64,000 bases of DNA from assembly GCF_014644535.1 (NCBI RefSeq), contig NZ_BMKW01000020.1:1-64000 (forward strand), read 5' to 3'. Below are positions 48,731 to 57,443 of the stretch, piece after piece (position 1 is the first letter of the stretch; every line of letters begins with the position of its first letter). The stretch is from Neoroseomonas lacus. GTDB taxonomy: Bacteria > Pseudomonadota > Alphaproteobacteria > Acetobacterales > Acetobacteraceae. The position numbers and the translations under genes are program-made. Below the pieces are notes generated by a model. That model searched no databases. It saw only the letters and a list, made by a program, of their open reading frames with translations, and had not been told where the DNA came from.

Positions 48731-49573
48731 ATGCGTAGTGATCTGCCTGTCATCCTCGTCACCGGCGCGACCGGACAACTTGGCACACTCGTCATCGAGA
48801 AACTGCTGAAGACCGTACCGGCCGGATGCATCGTCGCCGGCGTGCGCGACACCGCTGCGGCGGCCGCGCATGCGGCGCGCGGCGTGCATGTCCGCGTCCT
48901 CGACTATGACCGGCCGGAGACGCTTGATGCCGCCTTTGCCGGCGTGGACAGGCTGCTGCTGATTTCCTCCAACGCCGTCGATCGGCGGCTGCGGCAGCAC
49001 GTCAACGTCGTCGTGGCCGCGGCGCGGACCGGTGTTTCCCTCCTCGCCTATACGAGCATCCTGCTCGCGGACACATCGCCGCTTCTCCTGTTCGATGGCG
49101 CGGGAAACGTCCGCGAGGACATCGCGGGCGACGTGCTGGCCTCCATCACCACCATGCAGTGGAACGGCCCTGCCAAGGGCTGGAATGCAGGCGCGCCGAT
49201 GGATGATGCCAACTTCAATCGGCGGCAGACCATCCGCGTGGGCGCGTCCGTGGCCTATGCGCAGGCGGGCGTGATCGGCTTCGACGGGCCGATCGACCTG
49301 CAATCGCTGCGGCTCTACGGGCTGCCGGAAGCCGCGCCCGCGGTGCTGAACGGCACGCCGCTGCTGCCTCAGTCGGGGCAGCGGGAATTCGCGGCGGAGG
49401 TGTCCTGGGACCTGCCGAGCCTGGCGCCGGGGGCGACCTCGCTGATCGATGTCACGGTGAGCGGGGCACGGGCGGGGGACTTGGTGCAGGCGTCGCTGGT
49501 ATCGTCGACGCGGTTCATCGAGCTCAACGCGGCGACGCGGTCGGTTCGGGTGACGAGGCGCCGGGTGCTGTGA
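48731..49573 (+). CDS. Chimeric protein: NmrA/QOR2-like N-terminus fused to repeated module
   Basis: A 280-aa protein made of two unrelated parts. Residues 1-122 are the N-terminal half of an atypical SDR of the NmrA/quinone reductase 2 type: LVTGATGQLGTLVIEKLL with the NADP loop, ARGVHVRVLDYDRPETLDAA, DRLLLISSNAVDRRLRQHVN and SLLAYTSILLADTSPLLL. There the family sequence stops, before the substrate domain. Residues 125-280 (GNVREDIAGDVLASITTMQW onward) are the module that is also present, frameshifted, at 41385-41904. The fusion is in frame. It is probably a by-product of recombination and may not be a working reductase. It ends 4 bases from the stop of kdpE on the other strand. Confidence 0.75.
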   Translation: MRSDLPVILVTGATGQLGTLVIEKLLKTVPAGCIVAGVRDTAAAAAHAARGVHVRVLDYDRPETLDAAFAGVDRLLLISSNAVDRRLRQHVNVVVAAARTGVSLLAYTSILLADTSPLLLFDGAGNVREDIAGDVLASITTMQWNGPAKGWNAGAPMDDANFNRRQTIRVGASVAYAQAGVIGFDGPIDLQSLRLYGLPEAAPAVLNGTPLLPQSGQREFAAEVSWDLPSLAPGATSLIDVTVSGARAGDLVQASLVSSTRFIELNAATRSVRVTRRRVL

Positions 49574-49577
49574 AACC

Positions 49578-50282
49578 TCAGGACACGTCGTTGCCGAACC
49601 GGTACCCCACGCCGGGTTCGGTGCGTATCAGAGGGGCCGCGGAACCCAGCTTCTGCCGCAAATGGCCGACATAGACCCGAAGATACTGGGTCTCCTCAGC
49701 ATGCGCTGGCCCCCATACGGCTGTCAGGAGTTGGCGGTGGGTCATCACCCGGCCCTCGCCGCCACGCACGAGCGCCGCCAGGAGGTCCCACTCCCGTGGG
49801 GTGAGCTTCAGCGGCTCGTCCTCCCCGACCCGTGCCCAGCGCCGCCCGAAGTCGACCTCAAGCCCGCCCACCCGGACCACCGTCCCCGGCGCCTCCGGCA
49901 CATGCCGCCCGGCCCGACGGAGCGCGGCGCGCATGCGCGCGAGCAGCTCGCCCAGGGCGAAGGGCTTCTCCACATAGTCGTCGGCCCCGGCATCGAGAGC
50001 AGCCACCTTCTCGGCCTCCTGGTCGCGCGCCGACAGGATGATGATCGGCGCCTCGATGAAACCCCGAAGCTTCGGGATGGCCGCCTTGCCGTCGCCGTCC
50101 GGCAAGCCTAGGTCAAGCAGGACGAGCGCTGGCGACCGCTCGGCCGCGAGGCGCAGGCCCTCCGCGGCGGTCTCGGCGCGCAGTGGCTCGTAGCCCGCAG
50201 CCTCCAGCGCCGGGGTCAGGAAGCGGTGGATCTGCGGTTCGTCGTCCACGACGAGGATGCGGGGCCGGGCGATGCCGCTCAT
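49578..50282 (-). CDS. kdpE: KdpE response regulator
   Basis: A 234-aa OmpR-type regulator that activates the kdp operon on low K+ or osmotic signals. The receiver begins RILVVDDEPQIHRFLTPALE, with the phosphoacceptor Asp in VLLDLGLPDGDGKAAI and the Lys loop in ADDYVEKPFALGELLARMR. The winged helix ends in the KdpE-like EETQYLRVYVGHLRQKLGSA and EPGVGYRF. Its start (50282) overlaps the kdpD stop by 4 bases. Family assignment rests on its place after kdpD and this C-terminal pattern. Confidence 0.95.
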   Translation of the reverse strand: MSGIARPRILVVDDEPQIHRFLTPALEAAGYEPLRAETAAEGLRLAAERSPALVLLDLGLPDGDGKAAIPKLRGFIEAPIIILSARDQEAEKVAALDAGADDYVEKPFALGELLARMRAALRRAGRHVPEAPGTVVRVGGLEVDFGRRWARVGEDEPLKLTPREWDLLAALVRGGEGRVMTHRQLLTAVWGPAHAEETQYLRVYVGHLRQKLGSAAPLIRTEPGVGYRFGNDVS

Positions 50283-52942
50283 GCGCCCGGAAACCTCACC
50301 ACGATCCGAGTCCCGCGTCCGTCTGGCATCACGGGGCTTTCGGCTGCGATCCGTCCACCCATGGCCTGTACCAGTCCTCGGCAAATCGCAAGGCCGAGGC
50401 CACTGCCGGCCGCGACCCTGTCCGTGCGCGTGGCCCGAAAGAAGGGGTCGAAGACGCGGTGCAGGTCCTCGCGCGGGATCCCGGGACCGTCGTCCTCCAC
50501 GGCGATTGCCACCTCCGGCCCTTCACGGGTCAGCCTCAGGGCGACCCGGCCATTCGGTCCGGAGAATTTCAGCGCATTGTCGAGCAGGTTCGCCAGCACC
50601 TGGTCGAGCAGGGCTGGGTCGAGGCGCGGCGCCGTGGGCCGTGGGCCGAAGTCGAGATCGACCTCGCGGTCATGCGTGCGGGAGGCACGGGCGGCGGCCG
50701 TCTCCGCCGCCTCGGCCAGATCCACCACCTCGCTCTTTGGCGCAATCTGCCGGTTCTCGATGCGGACGATGTCGAGGATGTTGGCGATCCAGCGGGAGAG
50801 CCGCTCGGTCTCCTCCTCGGCCGTCGCCAGCAGGTCGGCGCGCGTTGCCTCGGACAGCGCGGGGCCGGAGGTGCGCAGCGTGGCGATGGCGCCGCGGATG
50901 GAGGTCAGCGGCGTCTTCAGGTCGTGCCCGAGCGAGGTGAGCAGCGCAAGGCGCAGCGCCTCGGTCTCGGCGCGGGCCTCGCCGCGAGCGCGCTCCTCCA
51001 TCAGGTCGGCGCGCTCCAGCGCGACGGCCGCTTGGTCGAGCAGCGCATCCAGCGCGCGATCGGCCTCCCCATCCAGTGCGCCAGGCCTGTCCGCCGGGCG
51101 GAGCCCGACAAGGCCGGCCAGACCGCGGGCGGTACGCATCGGCCGGAACTGCCAGGCAGCCGAGGGCAAGGTGTCGGTGCCGCGTCCGGCAGGGCGCCGG
51201 TTCGCGGCCGCCCATCTCGCCGCAGCCATGCTGGCGTCGTCGGGTTCGGCATCGATCGGGACGGCGGCCCGGACGACTGGCTCGGGCGCGCTCTCCCCCA
51301 GGAGCGGCGGCAGGAGCAGCAGCACGCACGCCGGGCCGCCAGCGATCCGCGACGCCTCCTCAGCGATGGCCAGGACGAGATCCCCCTTGTCCCCCGGGGC
51401 GCCGAGCCGCCGGCTGAACTCAACGAGCCGCCGAAGGCCAAGCATCCGCGCGCGCGCCGTGCGGACCGAACGGCCCAGCCCACCGGTGGTCCCGGCCAGC
51501 AGCAGGGCGACTAGGGCAAAAACCACGACCCCCACCACGTCCTGCGGACCGGCGATGGTCAGCGTGTAGCGTGGCGGCAGGAACAGATAGTTCCAGCTCA
51601 GGAAAGACAAGGCGGCAGCGAAGCTGCCTTGGACCGGCCCGAACCCCACCGCGGCCGCGACGATCGGCACGAGATAGACCATGCCGAGCGCGCCCTCGGG
51701 CACCACGCCGTCCACGGCGAGACCGACCGCCGTCGCCAGCGCCACGAGGATGGGCGTTGCGATCCAGCCGGACCAGGGCGGCAGCGCACCGCGCTCCGGA
51801 GGAAGGCGGCGGGGCGCGCCCGCCGGTTCCGGGACGAGGTGCAGCGTGAAGTCCGTCGCCTGGCGCACCAGCGTCGCCGAGAGTGTCCGCCCCGTCAGCC
51901 TTCGCCACCATCCCGGTCGGCCGCGGCCGATGACGAGGTGGGTGACGTTGCGCGCCCGTGCCTCGCGCAGAATGGCAGTGGGCAGGTCCGCGGCGGCCAC
52001 CGTCTCGGTCTCGGCGCCCAAACGTTCTGCCAGCCGCAGCGCGCCGCCAGGATCTGGCGAGGGGTCGGCAGTCGGCTGTTCGACATGCAGGGCAAGCAGC
52101 GGTGCCTTCAGCGTGTTGGCGACCCGCCGCGCCTCTCGCACCACTGTCTCGGCCGAAGGGTCGGCGCCGATCAGTGCCATGACGCGGTCGCCGGCAGGCC
52201 AGGGGCCGGCGATGGCGTTGGCGCGCATGTAGCCCGTGACATCGGCGTCCACGCGCTCCGCCGTGCGGCGCAGCGCCATCTCGCGCAGCGCGGCGAGATT
52301 GCCCTCCTTGAAGAAGCCCTTGAGCGCGCGGCTCGCCTGGTCGGGCCGGTAGATGCGGCCCTGGCGCATCCGCTCGATCAGCTCGGCCGGCGGGATGTCG
52401 ATGAGCTCGACGGCGTCGGCGTCGGCGAGCACCCGGTCGGGCACTGTCTCTGCCACGCGCACGCCGGTGATGCGCGCGACGGCCTCCGACAGGCTTTCCA
52501 AATGTTGGACGTTCATCGTCGTCCACACCTCGATGCCGGCCTCGCGCAGCTCCTCGACGTCCTGCCACCGCTTCGGGTGCCGGCTGCCGGGCGCGTTGGT
52601 GTGGGCGAGCTCGTCCAGCAGCAGGATCTGAGGTCGGCGCGCCAGCGACCCGTCCAGGTCGAACTCCTCCAGCGCCTGCCCGCGATAATCGATGCGGGCG
52701 CGCTGCTGGATGGGCAGATCGCCGATCGCCGCTTGGGTTTCCGCCCGCCCATGCGTCTCGACGATGCCGATCAGCACGTCGGCGCCGCCGGCATGGCGGC
52801 GCCGCGCCTCGGTCAGCATCTCCACCGTCTTGCCCACGCCGGGCGCGGCGCCGAGGAAGACCTTCAGGCGCCCGCGCCCCTCGCGCCGCGCGAGCGCGAG
52901 CAGGGCGTCGGGGTTGGGGCGGGCGGGCTCGGCGGCGCTCAT
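50279..52942 (-). CDS. kdpD: KdpD osmosensitive K+ sensor histidine kinase
   Basis: An 887-aa sensor. The N-terminal KdpD domain has Walker A FLGAAPGVGKTVEMLTEA near residue 30 and LLLDELAHTNAPGSRHPKRW. A universal-stress-like domain follows (about 240-360, ending in HLVIGRGRPGWWRRL), then four membrane helices (about 395-500), a GAF-like region, and the kinase core: SLGHDLKTPLTSIRGAIATL, NLLDNALKFSG, VEDDGPGIPRED and GSGLGLAICRGL. Length and order match full-length KdpD. The start at 52942 (MSAAEPARPNPDALLALARR) is preferred; GTG 52972 is possible. It lies in front of kdpE and 34 bp after two small membrane-protein genes. Confidence 0.96.
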   Translation of the reverse strand: MSAAEPARPNPDALLALARREGRGRLKVFLGAAPGVGKTVEMLTEARRRHAGGADVLIGIVETHGRAETQAAIGDLPIQQRARIDYRGQALEEFDLDGSLARRPQILLLDELAHTNAPGSRHPKRWQDVEELREAGIEVWTTMNVQHLESLSEAVARITGVRVAETVPDRVLADADAVELIDIPPAELIERMRQGRIYRPDQASRALKGFFKEGNLAALREMALRRTAERVDADVTGYMRANAIAGPWPAGDRVMALIGADPSAETVVREARRVANTLKAPLLALHVEQPTADPSPDPGGALRLAERLGAETETVAAADLPTAILREARARNVTHLVIGRGRPGWWRRLTGRTLSATLVRQATDFTLHLVPEPAGAPRRLPPERGALPPWSGWIATPILVALATAVGLAVDGVVPEGALGMVYLVPIVAAAVGFGPVQGSFAAALSFLSWNYLFLPPRYTLTIAGPQDVVGVVVFALVALLLAGTTGGLGRSVRTARARMLGLRRLVEFSRRLGAPGDKGDLVLAIAEEASRIAGGPACVLLLLPPLLGESAPEPVVRAAVPIDAEPDDASMAAARWAAANRRPAGRGTDTLPSAAWQFRPMRTARGLAGLVGLRPADRPGALDGEADRALDALLDQAAVALERADLMEERARGEARAETEALRLALLTSLGHDLKTPLTSIRGAIATLRTSGPALSEATRADLLATAEEETERLSRWIANILDIVRIENRQIAPKSEVVDLAEAAETAAARASRTHDREVDLDFGPRPTAPRLDPALLDQVLANLLDNALKFSGPNGRVALRLTREGPEVAIAVEDDGPGIPREDLHRVFDPFFRATRTDRVAAGSGLGLAICRGLVQAMGGRIAAESPVMPDGRGTRIVVRFPGA

Positions 52943-52976
52943 GTGACGATGACCATAGGCGCCTGTCGGCACCGAG

Positions 52977-53183
52977 TCAGCGGCGGAACCGCCGCGCGTA
53001 GAGGACGCCGGCGGTCAAGAATCCGATCGCGCCACCGACACCGAGGGCGATCAGGTCGGTTGCCGACTGCGACGATACGCCGGCCAAAGTCACGATGGCG
53101 TCGAGCCACAAGAGCTGTCCGAGGCAGATCAGCGCGCAGACCTCCCGGCGGCTTCGAGGCAGCAATGGCGCGGGCACCCTCAC
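52977..53183 (-). CDS. Small membrane protein upstream of kdpD, 68 aa
   Basis: A 68-aa protein with two hydrophobic segments (VCALICLGQLLWLDAIVTLA; LIALGVGGAIGFLTAGVLYA) and a basic C-terminus (RRFRR). The start GTG 53183 overlaps the stop of the preceding small gene (GTGA), which indicates translational coupling. I know no family. Its place between a KdpE-like operator and kdpD suggests it is part of the kdpDE transcription unit, perhaps as a small modulator of KdpD or of the pump. Confidence 0.55.
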   Translation of the reverse strand: MRVPAPLLPRSRREVCALICLGQLLWLDAIVTLAGVSSQSATDLIALGVGGAIGFLTAGVLYARRFRR

Positions 53184-53431
53184 GCGGCGTGCGGCCCGAA
53201 GGAGGCGCGTCGGTGATGGGAGTTTCGGCCGAGGTAGTGGGCTAGAGGCGAGCCGCCAAGCGGGCCGCTGGGCAGGCCGCAGCGCGCCTGTTCCGGCCTG
53301 GCTGGCGAAACGCGCCGCAGGTCGCGCAGCACCCGGCGGAACGCGAGAAGCCAAAGGCAACCGCCGGCAATCGCCAGCACAGCATGCCAAGCCGGGCCCA
53401 TCTGCATCAGGAGTTCGGGAAGCGACGTCAT
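53180..53431 (-). CDS. Small membrane-anchored protein, 83 aa
   Basis: This begins MTSLPELLMQMGPAWHAVLA and has one clear membrane helix (AWHAVLAIAGGCLWLLAF), followed by a basic, His-rich cytoplasmic tail (HYLGRNSHHRRASFGPHAA). GAGGA lies 4 bases before ATG 53431. Its stop overlaps the start of the next small gene. No family is recognised. It is the first gene after the 53541-53595 KdpE-like block on the same strand, 140 bp away, and is probably expressed with kdpDE. Confidence 0.55.
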   Translation of the reverse strand: MTSLPELLMQMGPAWHAVLAIAGGCLWLLAFRRVLRDLRRVSPARPEQARCGLPSGPLGGSPLAHYLGRNSHHRRASFGPHAA

Positions 53432-53540
53432 GGTCCTCACAGGCAGTAAGCCCGCCTACGGCCCCGGCCGGATCGGCTCCGGCACCATGCCGGGCTGGGC
53501 AGCGATTGGGGCGCCGGCCGAACATGGTCCGCGGGGCTGC

Positions 53541-53595
53541 AAAGAATCGATGTGAGATCCGGGTCGATCGCATAAAGAGCGCATCAACGCGCCGA
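53541..53595 (-). promoter_or_regulatory. Candidate KdpE operator block, copy 2
   Basis: This 55-bp block matches 59379-59433 upstream of kdpF at most positions, including ATCGATGTGAGATCCGGG and GCATAAAGAGCGCAT. On the minus strand it carries TTGATG and TTTATG spaced 11 bp apart, a tandem-repeat geometry used by OmpR-type regulators. It lies upstream of the small membrane genes and kdpDE. Confidence 0.6.
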
Positions 53596-53745
53596 TCTGA
53601 TCCTGGGCAGCCTCGGCAGCGCGAAGACAGTGCCTCCGCTGATCGCCACGAGCCCGCCGAGCCAGATCGGCACGGCGAGCAGCAGAGTCAGCGAATTATC
53701 CTCAGCCACAAGGCGGCAGACCAACGTCCTCGCGCGCCCGGCCAC
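53584..53745 (-). CDS. Possible small membrane protein, 53 aa
   Basis: A minus-strand frame reads NSLTLLLAVPIWLGGLVAIS followed by GGTVFALPRLPRIRSAR, a credible single membrane helix with a basic end. The only ordinary start is GTG 53745, without a good ribosome binding site; GAGGAG lies about 20 bases further up. Its stop codon overlaps the KdpE-like block. It lies 149 bp downstream of the TorF gene and could be the last gene of the kdp operon. Weak case. The remaining 53746-53894 shows nothing else. Confidence 0.3.
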   Translation of the reverse strand: MAGRARTLVCRLVAEDNSLTLLLAVPIWLGGLVAISGGTVFALPRLPRIRSAR

Positions 53746-53894
53746 GAGTGCGAACGAGGCGATGTCTCCTCAACGCACGCAGGCGCACCGTCAGAGCGGG
53801 ATGCGTTCAACGTCGTTCACGCATGACGCTCTAACCAATTGTTCTATCGCGCGATTCAGACCTTCGGTGCATTCGCACCTACGGCCATCACGCT

Positions 53895-54737
53895 CTAGAA
53901 AGTGCGGCTCAGCGTCACCAGCACCCGGCCGTCGCAGATCTTCTGGCCCGTATCGGCGCGGTCGGCCACCGGCGCGCATTCGCTCTGGCTGATGTTGGTG
54001 CCGTACCAGCCCACGGCCAGGGTCACGCCGAGGACGATCTCGCGCTGCACGCCGATGCCGTACCAGAGGTAGTCCGGCGTGCCGAAGCGCGCGTTGTTCT
54101 CGATCCACTGGTAGCCGAGCCGCCCGAAGGCGGTGAAGCCGAGCGGCAGCGAGACGTCGGCACCGCCCTCCACGTAGTAGGCGTTGCCAGATCGCCCGAA
54201 GAAGTTCGGCGAGTAATTGATGGCCGCCGAGAGCTTCAGCGCCTCGGTCACCTGGCTCGAGGCGCGGAGCGCGACCTCCTGGTACTCGTTCAGCTGCGTC
54301 CCGGGCGGCTTGCTCTGGTCCGGGTACAGATAGGCGATGTAGCCGACGTCGAGGCTGACATGGCCCACCGTGAACCGGTAGCCGGCGAGCAGGTCGAGCT
54401 CCTGCCGGGTGTCGTTGTAGGGGTTGCCGAGGAAGGTAGCGTTGCTGACGAAGGCGCCGGCATAGACCCCGCTTTCGTGCGCGAGGTCGAAGGTGCCCTG
54501 CCCCGCGGGCCTGTTCCGGGTCTGGCTGATGCCCCGGAACAGGTAGTCGCTGGAAGCCGCCGCGGTGGAGGTGAGCGTGAGGCCGGTGTCCGGGATGGCG
54601 ATGCCCGGGGTGGGTGCGGGCGACGCGGTCTCAGATGCCGGCGGGGTCTCGGAGGGTGGGCTTGCAACTGTCTGGGCGACGGCCGGCGTGCTCAGGAGGG
54701 CCGCGATCGCGACCGCAGAGTACAGGCGGGTGCGCAT
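53895..54737 (-). CDS. TorF-family putative porin
   Basis: A 280-aa outer-membrane protein. The Sec signal (LYSAVAIAALLSTPAVAQ) is followed by a Pro/Ser/Thr-rich spacer (about 22-45) and the TorF barrel: GLTLTSTAAASSDYLFRGIS, AHESGVYAGAFVSNATFLGN, DLLAGYRFTVGHVSLDVGYI, and the terminal strand VLVTLSRTF ending in Phe. The start at 54737 gives the normal signal peptide. It begins 35 bp after kdpC in the same direction, so it is probably the last gene of the kdp operon. A role as the outer-membrane route for K+ or another ion under starvation is an inference. Confidence 0.85.
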   Translation of the reverse strand: MRTRLYSAVAIAALLSTPAVAQTVASPPSETPPASETASPAPTPGIAIPDTGLTLTSTAAASSDYLFRGISQTRNRPAGQGTFDLAHESGVYAGAFVSNATFLGNPYNDTRQELDLLAGYRFTVGHVSLDVGYIAYLYPDQSKPPGTQLNEYQEVALRASSQVTEALKLSAAINYSPNFFGRSGNAYYVEGGADVSLPLGFTAFGRLGYQWIENNARFGTPDYLWYGIGVQREIVLGVTLAVGWYGTNISQSECAPVADRADTGQKICDGRVLVTLSRTF

Positions 54738-54772
54738 GATACTGTTGATCTCCAAGTCAGGTTGCGCAGGGG

Positions 54773-55360
54773 TCAGCGCAGCGCATCAAGCGCGAGGTTG
54801 AGGCGAAGGACGTTCACGCGCGGCTCGCCGAACAGGCCAAGCTCCCGGCCTTCCGTGTGGCGCGCGACCAGATCCGCGAGCCGGGCCTCCGGCAGGCCAC
54901 GCGCGGCGGCAACGCGCGCGATCTGCCGCACCGCGTTCTCGGGGCTGATGTGCGGATCCAGGCCCGAGCCCGAGGCGGTAGCGGCATCAGCCGGCACCGG
55001 AGCGCCGCCGAGCGTGGCGACGCGCTCCGTCACTGCTTCCAGCAGCGCTGCCGAGGTCGGACCGAGCTGCGAGGCGGCGGAGGCGGCCGCATTGTAGGGC
55101 GCGGCGCGGGTGCTGCCCTCATTCGCCGGGTCAGGCTCGGTGGTCGCGGACGGACGCGGGTGGAAGTAGCGCGCCGAGGTGAAGCTCTGGCCGATCAGCG
55201 AGGAGCCGATCACCTTCCCATCCCGCTCGACCAGGCTGCCGCCGGCTTGGGCTGGGAAGAGCACGCCGGCGATCCCGGTGAAGGCCAACGGCACGGCGAG
55301 GCCGAGGAAGAGAGTGAGAATAACGACCACACTGATGGCCGGACGGAGGATGGCGGTCAT
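54773..55360 (-). CDS. kdpC: K+-transporting ATPase subunit C
   Basis: A 195-aa subunit with one N-terminal membrane helix (ISVVVILTLFLGLAVPLAFT) and a periplasmic domain. Typical KdpC features are AGGSLVERDGKVIGSSLIGQ, FTSARYFHPRPSAT, and the conserved SGSGLDPHISPENAVRQIAR, then AARGLPEARLADLVARHTEG with NVLRLNLALD at the end. It stabilises the KdpFABC complex. It starts 2 bases after the kdpB stop codon and precedes the TorF gene. Confidence 0.97.
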   Translation of the reverse strand: MTAILRPAISVVVILTLFLGLAVPLAFTGIAGVLFPAQAGGSLVERDGKVIGSSLIGQSFTSARYFHPRPSATTEPDPANEGSTRAAPYNAAASAASQLGPTSAALLEAVTERVATLGGAPVPADAATASGSGLDPHISPENAVRQIARVAAARGLPEARLADLVARHTEGRELGLFGEPRVNVLRLNLALDALR

Positions 55361-55362
55361 GG

Positions 55363-57432
55363 TCAGGCGAGCCCCAGGAGCTGGAGGATGACGTCGATGA
55401 TCTTGATGCCGACGAAGGGCGCGACGATGCCGCCCAGCCCGTAGATCAGCAGGTTGCGACGCAGCAGCGCGGCCGCGCCGACCGGCATGTAGCGCACGCC
55501 GCGCAGCGCCAGCGGCACAAGCGCGACGATGATCAGCGCATTGAAGATCACCGCCGAGAGGATGGCGCTTTGCGGCGAGGCGAGCGCCATCACGTTCAGC
55601 GCCCCCAGTTCCGGATAGGACGCCACGAAGATCGCCGGCAGAATGGCGAAGTACTTCGCGACATCGTTGGCGATGGAGAAGGTGGTCAGCGCGCCGCGGG
55701 TGATCAGCAGCTGCTTGCCGATCTCCACCACCTCGATCAGCTTCGTGGGGTCGCTGTCGAGGTCGACCATGTTGCCGGCCTCACGCGCCGCCTGCGTGCC
55801 GGTCTGCATGGCGAGCCCGACATCGGCCTGGGCGAGGGCAGGCGCGTCGTTGGTGCCGTCGCCGGCCATTGCAACCAACCGGCCTTCGGCCTGCGCCTTG
55901 CGAATGTAGGCCAGCTTGTCTTCGGGCGTTGCCTCGGCGATGAAGTCGTCCACGCCGGCCTCGGCGGCGATGGCGGCCGCGGTCAGGCGGTTGTCGCCGG
56001 TCACCATCACCGTGCGGATGCCCATCTTCCGCAGCGCATCGAAGCGTGCGCGCATGCCGGTCTTGACGATATCCTTGAGCTCGATCGCGCCGAGCATCCG
56101 GCCGTCCTTCGCGACTGCCAGAGGCGTGGCGCCGGCGCGCGCGATGCGCTCCACCGCCTCGCGCAGCGCCGGCGGCGGCTCCTCGCCGAGCATGCGGGAG
56201 AGGCTGTCCACCGCGCCCTTGCGATAGGCCCCCGCCGGCAGGTCGAGGCCGGAGATGCGGGTCTGTGCCGTGAAGGGGACCACACGCGCCTCTGCAGGCA
56301 GCTCTGGCGTGACGATCCCGTAGCGCTCCCGAGCGAACGCCAGGATCGAGCGGCCCTCCGGCGTTTCGTCCGCCAGGCTGGACAGCATGGCTGCCTCGGC
56401 GACCTCGCGCTCCGTCACGCCAGGGACCGGGATGAATCCGGCGGCCTGGCGGTTGCCGAGCGTGATGGTGCCGGTCTTGTCGAGCAGCAGCACGTCCACG
56501 TCGCCGGCGGCTTCCACGGCCCGGCCGGACGTGGCCAGCACGTTGAACCGCACGAGGCGGTCCATGCCGGCGATGCCGATGGCCGAGAGCAGGCCGCCGA
56601 TCGTGGTCGGGATCAGCGTGACCAGCAGCGCCGCCAGCACGGCGGCGGACGGTGGCTGCCCGTTCCAGGAGGCCAGCCCAACCAGCGTCGCCACCGCGAT
56701 CAGGAAGATGATCGTCATGCCTGCGAGAAGGATGTCGAGCGCGATCTCGTTCGGCGTCTTCTGCCGGCTGGCACCCTCGACCAGCGAGATCATGCGGTCG
56801 AGGAAGGTGGAACCCGGCGCGGCGGTGATGCGCACCACGATCCAGTCGGAGACAACCAGCGTACCGCCGGTCACCGCGCTGCGGTCACCGCCGCTCTCGC
56901 GGATCACCGGCGCGCTCTCGCCGGTCACCGCGGCCTCGTTCACGGAAGCGATGCCTTCCACCACATCGCCGTCGGAGGGGATAAGGTCACCGGCCTCGAC
57001 CAGCACCAACTCGCCGACGCGCAGTTCGGTGGCAGAGCGCGGCTGCCACAGCGTGCGGTCGTCGGCGCGCAGCAGCAGCTTCGCGCGAGTGTCAGTCCGC
57101 GTGCGCCGCAGGCTCTCCGCCTGGGCGCGGCCGCGACCCTCTGCCACGGCCTCGGCGAAGGTGGCGAACAGCACGGTCAGCCACAGCCACAGCGCGATGC
57201 CGGCCTGGAATGTCCCGGGCTGGCCGACTCCGACGGCGCGGCAGGCCAGCACCGTCACCAGGATCGCGACGATCTCGGTGACGAAGATGACCGGGTTGCG
57301 CACCAGGCGGCGCGGGTCGAGCTTGGCGAAGGCGTCGAGCGCCGCGCGTCGGACGATCGGGCCGGTGAGCAGCGCGCCGCCGCGCATCGTGTGACGGGCC
57401 TCGCCTGCATGAAGGGTAGGGATGGCGTCCAT
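55363..57432 (-). CDS. kdpB: K+-transporting ATPase subunit B (P-type ATPase)
   Basis: The 689-aa catalytic subunit. The phosphorylation motif is LLLDKTGTITLGNRQAAGF near residue 305, the actuator motif is AAVTGESAPVIRES, the nucleotide-binding domain is present (ISGLDLPAGAYRKGAVDSLS), and the hinge motif is AMAGDGTNDAPALAQADVGL. The inhibitory-phosphorylation TGES Ser of KdpB is present. The start at 57432 (MDAIPTLHAGEARHTMRGGA) follows the kdpA stop by 11 bp; the frame continues left but overlaps kdpA. Located in the inner membrane, it drives K+ uptake by KdpA. Confidence 0.98.
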   Translation of the reverse strand: MDAIPTLHAGEARHTMRGGALLTGPIVRRAALDAFAKLDPRRLVRNPVIFVTEIVAILVTVLACRAVGVGQPGTFQAGIALWLWLTVLFATFAEAVAEGRGRAQAESLRRTRTDTRAKLLLRADDRTLWQPRSATELRVGELVLVEAGDLIPSDGDVVEGIASVNEAAVTGESAPVIRESGGDRSAVTGGTLVVSDWIVVRITAAPGSTFLDRMISLVEGASRQKTPNEIALDILLAGMTIIFLIAVATLVGLASWNGQPPSAAVLAALLVTLIPTTIGGLLSAIGIAGMDRLVRFNVLATSGRAVEAAGDVDVLLLDKTGTITLGNRQAAGFIPVPGVTEREVAEAAMLSSLADETPEGRSILAFARERYGIVTPELPAEARVVPFTAQTRISGLDLPAGAYRKGAVDSLSRMLGEEPPPALREAVERIARAGATPLAVAKDGRMLGAIELKDIVKTGMRARFDALRKMGIRTVMVTGDNRLTAAAIAAEAGVDDFIAEATPEDKLAYIRKAQAEGRLVAMAGDGTNDAPALAQADVGLAMQTGTQAAREAGNMVDLDSDPTKLIEVVEIGKQLLITRGALTTFSIANDVAKYFAILPAIFVASYPELGALNVMALASPQSAILSAVIFNALIIVALVPLALRGVRYMPVGAAALLRRNLLIYGLGGIVAPFVGIKIIDVILQLLGLA

Positions 57433-57443
57433 GGTGGATGGCC

